Source: Parvibaculum sp045863935
Lineage (GTDB): Bacteria > Pseudomonadota > Alphaproteobacteria > Parvibaculales > Parvibaculaceae
DNA length: 64,000 bases
Direction of reading: 5' to 3'
NCBI RefSeq assembly: GCF_045863935.1
Contig: NZ_BTVP01000006.1
Coordinates: forward strand, 49,125-113,124
Shown: in pieces, positions 59,835 to 64,000 of the stretch
Numbering within the stretch: position 1 is the first letter of the stretch
Layout of the letters: each line of letters starts with the position of its first letter
The notes under the pieces: generated by a model
Seen by the model: only the letters and a program-made list of their open reading frames with translations
Databases searched by the model: none
What the model was told of the DNA's origin: nothing
Made by a program: the position numbers and the translations under genes

Positions 59835-60434
59835 CTAGTTGAGATGGATGATGGCGCATTCATCCGCCGAAATGCCGGCCCGCGCGCAAGCCCCCTGCGC
59901 ACTCCGCTCGCTGGCGAAGGGCCCCATGCGGACGCGATGGACCTCCTCGCCGGAAATCCGGGCCGTATCGATGGCAACGCGCTCGCCGGGCTTCAGGTCC
60001 GGTTCGCGTCCGAGAACGTCGAAATAGCGGCGGCTGGCGCGGTCGATGCTCGAATAGGCGCCGACCTGCGCATAGTAGCGGCCCGAAGGCGCTGCAAGCG
60101 AGGCAACCTCGACGGACCCCTGAGCGGCGCGGCCCGGACGGGCCAGCGGCTTGGGCGCGGAAGAGGAAATGGACCCCGTGACGAGATCGGCATAGGGGTC
60201 GTCGTTCCAGGCGACCTGTGTGTATTGCGGCCGTGCGACGGGACGGGCCGTGGTTGGGATTTCGATGGTCTTCTCGACCAGACGGTTCATGCCGCCGCGG
60301 TCATAGACCCTGACTTCCTGGCGCTGCTGCGGCTCCGTGCCGGCGAGCCCGCGCTCCTTCTGCATCACGAAAAGCGCGATCAGAATTGCCCCCAGGACCA
60401 GCCAGAAGCGGTCGCGCTGAGCCTTTTCGAACAT
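59835..60434 (-). CDS. Membrane-anchored SPOR-domain protein
   Basis: A protein of about 199 residues with a short cytoplasmic start, one transmembrane helix (about 9-25), a linker of 100 residues and a C-terminal SPOR domain (YYAQVGAYSSIDRASRRYFD near 121, VHRVRMGPFASERSAQGACA near 165). SPOR domains bind denuded septal peptidoglycan, so a role at division is likely. An in-frame ATG at 60446 could also serve; the ATG at 60434 has a GGGGG stretch ahead. A perfect CtrA-type site lies 48-70 nt upstream. Confidence 0.85.
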   Translation of the reverse strand: MFEKAQRDRFWLVLGAILIALFVMQKERGLAGTEPQQRQEVRVYDRGGMNRLVEKTIEIPTTARPVARPQYTQVAWNDDPYADLVTGSISSSAPKPLARPGRAAQGSVEVASLAAPSGRYYAQVGAYSSIDRASRRYFDVLGREPDLKPGERVAIDTARISGEEVHRVRMGPFASERSAQGACARAGISADECAIIHLN

Positions 60435-60493
60435 GTCTGCCCCCATCCATGAGCCGCGTGGAGCGGCAATGGGATGAGGGTGACGCTATATGG

Positions 60494-60508
60494 TTAACTC
60501 ACACTTAA
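60494..60508 (-). promoter_or_regulatory. CtrA-type site upstream of the SPOR gene
   Basis: Read on the minus strand, TTAA-GTGTGAG-TTAAC is a full match to the CtrA consensus, placed about 50 nt before the SPOR-domain gene start and in its direction. This fits cell-cycle control of a septal protein. Confidence 0.6.
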
Positions 60509-60576
60509 ACTGACCCGAACTGGCACAAAAATCCCCGGGCTTTCCAAAAAAGCCAAGGAAAATCAATGCCCTGACC

Positions 60577-61695
60577 TCAGGCCGCAAGCACCTTGGCCGC
60601 ATCGTGCCAGGCGACGCCGAGCGCATCGGACACCGCCTTGTAGGTCAGTTCGCCCTTGTGGACGTTGAGCCCGGCCAGCAGATGCGGATTGTCGAGCATG
60701 GCCTGCCGGTAGCCCTTGTCCGCGAGCGCCAGCGTGAAGGGAAGCGTCGCGTTGTTGAGCGCGAAGGTCGAGGTCCGCGCGACGGCGCCCGGCATGTTCG
60801 CAACGCAGTAGTGAACCACCTCATGCTTCACATAGGTCGGATCGGCATGGGTGGTGGCATGCGAGGTCGCAAAGCAGCCGCCCTGGTCGATCGCGATATC
60901 GACCAGCACCGATCCCTTCTTCATTTTCTTGACCATGTCTTCCGTCACGAGCTTTGGCGCGGCCGCGCCCGGCACCAGCACGGCGCCGATCACGAGGTCC
61001 GCACCGAGCACGCTTTCCTCGATCGCATCGACGGTCGAATAGATCGTGTTGAGGCTCGGACCGAACTGCATGTCGAGCTCGTAGAGGCGGTGCAGGTTGA
61101 GGTCGATGACGGTGACATGGGCTTCGAGACCCATCGCCATGCGCGCGGCATTGGTGCCCGATACGCCGCCGCCGAGAATGACGACCTTCGCAGCGGGAAC
61201 GCCCGGCACGCCGCCGAGCAGCATGCCGCGGCCTCCTTGCGCGATCTCGAGGCAATGCGCGCCCGCCTGGATCGACATGCGGCCCGCGACTTCCGACATG
61301 GGCGCAAGCAGCGGAAGACCGCCACGGGCATCCGTCACGGTTTCATAGGCGATGGCGATGCAGCCCGATTCCATGAGCCCGCGCGCCTGATCGGGATCGG
61401 GCGCGAGATGGAGATAGGTAAAGAGGATCTGGTTCTCGCGCAGCATCTTCCACTCGGAAGGCTGCGGCTCCTTCACCTTCACGACCATGTCGGCGCTGGC
61501 GAAAATCTCTTCCGCCGTATCGGCGATCTTCGCGCCGGCGGCGACATATTGCTCGTCGAAAAGTCCGATGCCGAACCCTGCGCCCTTCTGCACGAGAACC
61601 TCGTGCCCGTGATGCACCGCCTCGCGAACGGCAGACGGCGTCATGCCGACGCGATACTCGTGGACCTTGATTTCCTTGGGGACGCCGATGCGCAT
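60577..61695 (-). CDS. ald: Alanine dehydrogenase
   Basis: An NAD-dependent enzyme of 372 residues that interconverts L-alanine and pyruvate plus ammonia. The start MRIGVPKEIKVHEYRVGMTP is canonical. QKGAGFGIGLFDEQYVAAGA lies near 41-60, FTYLHLAPDPDQARGLM near 92, the NAD motif VVILGGGVSGTNAARMAMG near 169, and HPDLPG-like CVANMPGAVARTSTFALNNA near 300. A GAGGCATCCC region precedes the ATG. The 290 nt upstream, shared with the Nudix gene, hold no clear Lrp site. Confidence 0.96.
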   Translation of the reverse strand: MRIGVPKEIKVHEYRVGMTPSAVREAVHHGHEVLVQKGAGFGIGLFDEQYVAAGAKIADTAEEIFASADMVVKVKEPQPSEWKMLRENQILFTYLHLAPDPDQARGLMESGCIAIAYETVTDARGGLPLLAPMSEVAGRMSIQAGAHCLEIAQGGRGMLLGGVPGVPAAKVVILGGGVSGTNAARMAMGLEAHVTVIDLNLHRLYELDMQFGPSLNTIYSTVDAIEESVLGADLVIGAVLVPGAAAPKLVTEDMVKKMKKGSVLVDIAIDQGGCFATSHATTHADPTYVKHEVVHYCVANMPGAVARTSTFALNNATLPFTLALADKGYRQAMLDNPHLLAGLNVHKGELTYKAVSDALGVAWHDAAKVLAA

Positions 61696-61985
61696 GGGAT
61701 GCCTCGTGAGGGGGAGGGAACTGGCAAAAAGTGTAGCGCGGTGAAGGACCACCTCCAAGGCGGGGCATGGAGCCAATCGGCGACGGATGTTTAATATTCT
61801 AGCCACGCGCGGGAGGGCGCGCCGCAGCCCGAAAACGCTTCGATGCCCAAAAGGTGCGCATGACTGACGCTTTCCGCGCCGGAGAAAAAGAAGCGGGCGC
61901 CGCCATCCGTACTCTATCTTAAACACCTGACCGGCAAGGCGAATGCCGCTGCCGCCTGTGCTAGGAAAGAGCGGGGAGCGGAACC

Positions 61986-62618
61986 ATGTCTTTTCTCTTC
62001 GATGAAAACCTGCGCATGCAAATCGCCGGGAGGCTCCGCGCCTTCCCGCGCGAGACATTGCATGACGGCGCGCTGAAGCGCGCGGCCGTCGCCATCACCG
62101 TGGTGCCGCATGAAGGACCGCACGGGCCTGGCGCGGGTTTCCTGCTGACGCGGCGCGCGCCGAGGATGAACGCCCATGCCGGACAATGGGCGCTGCCCGG
62201 CGGCCGCGTCGACAAGGGCGAGGACGCGGTGGAGGCCGCACTGCGCGAATTGCGCGAGGAGATCGCGCTCGACCTCGACCCTGCGGAAGTGCTTGGAATG
62301 CTTGACGATTACCCGACGCGCTCCGGCTATCTCATCACGCCGGTGGTGGTCTGGGCGGCGGAGACGGGCGGCATGCGGCCGAACCCCGACGAGGTCCAGT
62401 CGATCCATCCTTTCGCGCTTGGCGAGCTGACAAGGCCGGATTCGCCCGTCTTCCTCACGATCCCCGAAAGCGACCGGCCCGTGATCCGCCTGCCGCTTGG
62501 CGAGGATCACATCCACGCGCCGACGGCAGCCCTGCTCTATCAGTTCGGAGAAGTGGGATTGCGCGGGCGGGCAACGCGCGTCGCCCATCTCGAACAGCCC
62601 GTCTGGGCCTGGGGCTAG
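61986..62618 (+). CDS. Nudix hydrolase, CoA diphosphatase-like
   Basis: A protein of 210 residues. The Nudix box starts at about residue 72 with GGRVDKGEDAVEAALRELRE and ends EEIAL, so the usual Gly before the last hydrophobic residue is Ala. The upstream segment LLTRRAPRMNAHAGQWALPG, with a HxGQxxxPGG pattern, is the CoA pyrophosphatase (NudL/YeaB) signature. It probably cleaves CoA or oxidised CoA. GCGGGGAGCGGAACC is the ribosome region. It is divergent from ald and converges on the DUF2061 gene with 3 nt between. Confidence 0.88.
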   Translation: MSFLFDENLRMQIAGRLRAFPRETLHDGALKRAAVAITVVPHEGPHGPGAGFLLTRRAPRMNAHAGQWALPGGRVDKGEDAVEAALRELREEIALDLDPAEVLGMLDDYPTRSGYLITPVVVWAAETGGMRPNPDEVQSIHPFALGELTRPDSPVFLTIPESDRPVIRLPLGEDHIHAPTAALLYQFGEVGLRGRATRVAHLEQPVWAWG

Positions 62619-62621
62619 GGG

Positions 62622-62870
62622 TCAGGCGGGCTGCGCCGGAAGGCGCCCGCGATGATGAAAGCCGAGCTTTTCCAAGGCCTTGTCGAATGCGGCGGCGGGC
62701 AACCGCGCCCATGCCTTCTCGTGGAGGAAGAAGACCACCGTGTTGACGGCAGGCTCGATCAGCGCGACGCCGGCCGCGATGGCAAGCTCGCCCGTCAGCG
62801 CATAGGTGACGCCGAAGCCCACCGAGAAGTGGAGCGAGGCGTAGGTCATGGTCTTCACGAGGTCGCGCAT
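62622..62870 (-). CDS. DUF2061 membrane protein
   Basis: A small membrane protein of 82 residues. The DUF2061 pattern KTMTYASLHFSVGFGVTYAL, then LTGELAIAAGVALIEPAVNTVVFFLHEKAW (spanning about 26-55), is complete and has two transmembrane helices. Family members occur widely, alone or with sulfate-activation genes; the function is unknown. ACCGGACTC precedes the ATG and a perfect 12-bp AT palindrome lies 40 nt upstream. Confidence 0.88.
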   Translation of the reverse strand: MRDLVKTMTYASLHFSVGFGVTYALTGELAIAAGVALIEPAVNTVVFFLHEKAWARLPAAAFDKALEKLGFHHRGRLPAQPA

Positions 62871-63051
62871 GAGTCCGGTTCCTTTGATAGCCGCTATTGC
62901 GATTTATTCTTATTTAAATAAAAGAGATGAGACTGTCAAGGGGCAAGGGGTCTTGTGGGTGGCCGGAGCGCGCTCGGGCCACATGAACCGTTACGGAACC
63001 GTGACGAACAGACATGGCGGATTCCGGGCGTTTTTCGGGGCGGCGCGGCGG

Positions 63052-63080
63052 CTGTCATCTGAATGTCATCGAACTGTCAC
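63052..63080 (+). promoter_or_regulatory. PhoB-type box array
   Basis: CTGTCAT, ATGTCAT and CTGTCAC at an exact 11-bp period, with CTGA and CGAA between. The last two heptamers form a good Pho box (consensus CTGTCAT-N4-CTGTCAY). GTTATC begins 10 bp after the array, the spacing expected of the -10 element in Pho promoters. The first plus-strand gene downstream is the antitoxin-like gene at 63287. Confidence 0.55.
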
Positions 63081-63083
63081 AAA

Positions 63084-63103
63084 GGGCGGGGTTATCCCCG
63101 CCC
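63084..63103 (+). repeat. GC-rich inverted repeat after the Pho array
   Basis: GGGCGGGG-ttat-CCCCGCCC, a perfect 8-bp stem starting 4 bp after the PhoB-type array and overlapping its predicted -10. No T-run follows, so it is not a normal terminator. Confidence 0.55.
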
Positions 63104-63286
63104 CTGTCCACGCGGAGGCGCTTATCCCCGCCCTGCGAGAGGCGGCGAGAATGGCAGCGGAAGGCCCTCCGGGGAGCTGAAGACAGCGCCCTGAAGAGAA
63201 TGGCCAACCCCGGAGCGGCACCCCTTCCCGGCCAGAGGCCTCCAGGGGGTGCAGAACCGGACCGGACACCAAATACGGAGCGATCA

Positions 63287-63556
63287 ATGGCGCGAAAGAT
63301 AGGGCCGGAAAGGCCGAAGGAACCCGGCGGGCTGGAAGTGCTGCGTGTCCGGCGCGTTGTCGGCATCTCGGACTTCAAGAAGAACCCCATGCGCGTCTTC
63401 GTGGACGCCAAGGGCGAGGCCTTCGCGGTGCTGAATTACAACCGCCCGGAATTTTACGTTGTCCCCGCCCCCCACTACGCGGCGCTGCTCGACCGGATCG
63501 AGGAGCTGGAGAACCGCGCCCCGGCACCCCCCGGCTTGAGCCTCCGGCCAGCCTGA
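63287..63556 (+). CDS. StbD/YefM-like antitoxin-type protein, copy 1
   Basis: A protein of 89 residues. After a basic start, residues about 26-75 (VGISDFKKNPMRVFVDAKGE, then AFAVLNYNRPEFYVVP) match the Phd/YefM fold of the StbD type: a strand, SxxKKNP helix, then EPVAVLNxNxPxFYxVP. These are normally antitoxins that bind DNA and a RelE/ParE-type toxin. No toxin follows; instead a second, related gene lies 36 nt downstream. The ATG at 63287 follows ACGGAGCG. It may be regulated by phosphate through the upstream Pho array. Confidence 0.75.
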   Translation: MARKIGPERPKEPGGLEVLRVRRVVGISDFKKNPMRVFVDAKGEAFAVLNYNRPEFYVVPAPHYAALLDRIEELENRAPAPPGLSLRPA

Positions 63557-63592
63557 CGCTATAAGTCCGGACAACGATGTTGCGCCCTGCGG

Positions 63593-63883
63593 TTGGACAG
63601 CCCCTTATTCCGCAAGGCTGCGAGCGCGGACGGGCCTGTCGCCGCAGCTCCCGTTCCCCGCCCTTCGAGGGCGCGCATTGTGCGTGGCCCGTATGCGGCA
63701 AAGCGCGCGCCCCACCTTTTCGTGACCGATTTTCGCCGGAACCCCTCCGCCCATATGCGCGACGCGCTGGGCGACACGCTCGCCATCCTCTCCCGCAACA
63801 AGGTCGAGTTCTACGCCGTGCCGCCGGAGCGCTTCGAGGGACCGATCGGCAGGATCGAGGCGCTGGAGGGAGGGAGGCGGTGA
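63593..63883 (+). CDS. StbD/YefM-like antitoxin-type protein, copy 2
   Basis: A protein of up to 96 residues, clearly related to the preceding gene: VTDFRRNPSAHMRDALGDTL then AILSRNKVEFYAVPPERFEG parallels the same region of copy 1, and both end with a RIExLE helix. The start is uncertain: TTG at 63593 gives the full frame but has no ribosome site, while GTG at 63680 is in frame behind GAGGG. No RelE/ParE-type toxin follows in the remaining 117 nt of the window. Confidence 0.7.
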   Translation: MDSPLFRKAASADGPVAAAPVPRPSRARIVRGPYAAKRAPHLFVTDFRRNPSAHMRDALGDTLAILSRNKVEFYAVPPERFEGPIGRIEALEGGRR

Positions 63884-63918
63884 GGGAGGGTGAGGGGACT
63901 CCATAATCATCCGTCTAC

Positions 63919-64000
63919 CTCACAACTTGTCATTGCCGGGCTTGACCCACTGCCGTCCGGTTTAATTTTCAATCCCGAATTTAACCGTCATGACCCGGCC
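63919..64000. repeat. Possible dispersed palindromic element at right edge
   Basis: The segment TTGTCATTGCCGGGCTTGAC resembles a widespread extragenic repeat of alphaproteobacteria (CATTGCCGGGCTTGACCCGG type), and a complementary GTCATGACCCGGC lies at the window end. Only part of it may be present. Nothing else was recognised after 63884. Confidence 0.35.

Larger units (their letters stand above)
62871..63286. other. Gene-free 416-nt region with a PhoB-type array
   Basis: No convincing gene. It holds the perfect palindrome TTATTTAAATAA at 62910-62921 near the DUF2061 promoter, two CCGTTAC/CCGTGAC heptamers at 11-bp period (62988-63005), a Pho-box array (63052-63080) and a GC hairpin (63084-63103). 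TTATCCCCGCCC occurs at 63092 and again at 63122. Confidence 0.6.

Noticed and set aside
1..64000. tRNA, rRNA, CRISPR, insertion sequence or prophage
   Set aside because: No intergenic segment folded by eye into a tRNA, no repeat-spacer pattern was seen, and no transposase, integrase or phage protein is encoded.

Overview
The window reads as a high-GC alphaproteobacterial chromosome segment, most likely from the Rhizobiales/Hyphomicrobiales and possibly Parvibaculum-like (this genus guess is inference). The evidence is the gene content: ethylmalonyl-CoA pathway genes, PhaR/PhaA/PhaB, a CpdR-like regulator beside hpt, ftsE-ftsX-ydcF-plsC, DUF2125-tyrC-hisC-chorismate mutase-metX-metW, and perfect TTAA-N7-TTAA CtrA-type sites. 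No tRNA, rRNA, insertion sequence, prophage or CRISPR array was recognised. Coding density is high, with many 4-nt start/stop overlaps.

Layout. 0-1.6 kb: a minus-strand operon of a small coiled-coil protein, a four-helix membrane protein and a secreted VWA-like protein cut by the window edge, with a perfect CtrA-type site in front. 1.8-17.5 kb: a C4/C5 acyl-CoA island with ethylmalonyl-CoA mutase (ecm), a drastically shortened acyl-CoA dehydrogenase-like gene, crotonyl-CoA carboxylase/reductase (ccr), methylsuccinyl-CoA dehydrogenase (mcd), a cobalamin adenosyltransferase, etfBA and 3-hydroxybutyryl-CoA dehydrogenase. Between these lie a frameshifted relE with its antitoxin, trkH, a PagL-type deacylase, a LinB/DhaA-type haloalkane dehalogenase and cytochrome b561. 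17.5-25.2 kb: PAS_5 protein, methyltransferase, TlpA-like thioredoxin, argH-lptM-lysA and a TIGR02302 protein. 25.3-30.5 kb: cpdR-like, hpt and a zinc-ribbon membrane protein, divergent from ftsE-ftsX-ydcF-plsC. 30.6-35.2 kb: B12-dependent ribonucleotide reductase, a VOC protein, a YcaQ-type glycosylase and a ChaC-like protein. 35.2-45 kb: aromatic and methionine biosynthesis, gloB and two exported enzymes. 45-50 kb: phaB, phaA, phaR and a GGDEF-EAL protein. 50-64 kb: acyl-CoA enzymes, the pabB-pabA-pabC operon, rpmF, a SPOR protein, ald, a Nudix hydrolase and, at the right end, two tandem antitoxin-like genes behind a PhoB-type box.

How the genes work together. PhaA makes acetoacetyl-CoA, and PhaB or Hbd reduces it. 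Crotonyl-CoA then enters the ethylmalonyl-CoA pathway through Ccr, Ecm and Mcd. EtfAB is the likely electron acceptor for Mcd, and the adenosyltransferase supplies adenosylcobalamin to Ecm and to NrdJ. TGC/GCA half-site motifs stand in front of both ccr and the phaA/phaR divergent region, which suggests PhaR or another short-chain acyl regulator links PHB storage to acetyl-CoA assimilation.

The least explained items are the 126-residue mini acyl-CoA dehydrogenase between ecm and ccr, two PhoB-type box arrays each followed by a GC hairpin (one with no gene downstream), the tandem StbD/YefM-like pair with no toxin, and three perfect CtrA-type sites in front of uncharacterised envelope genes.
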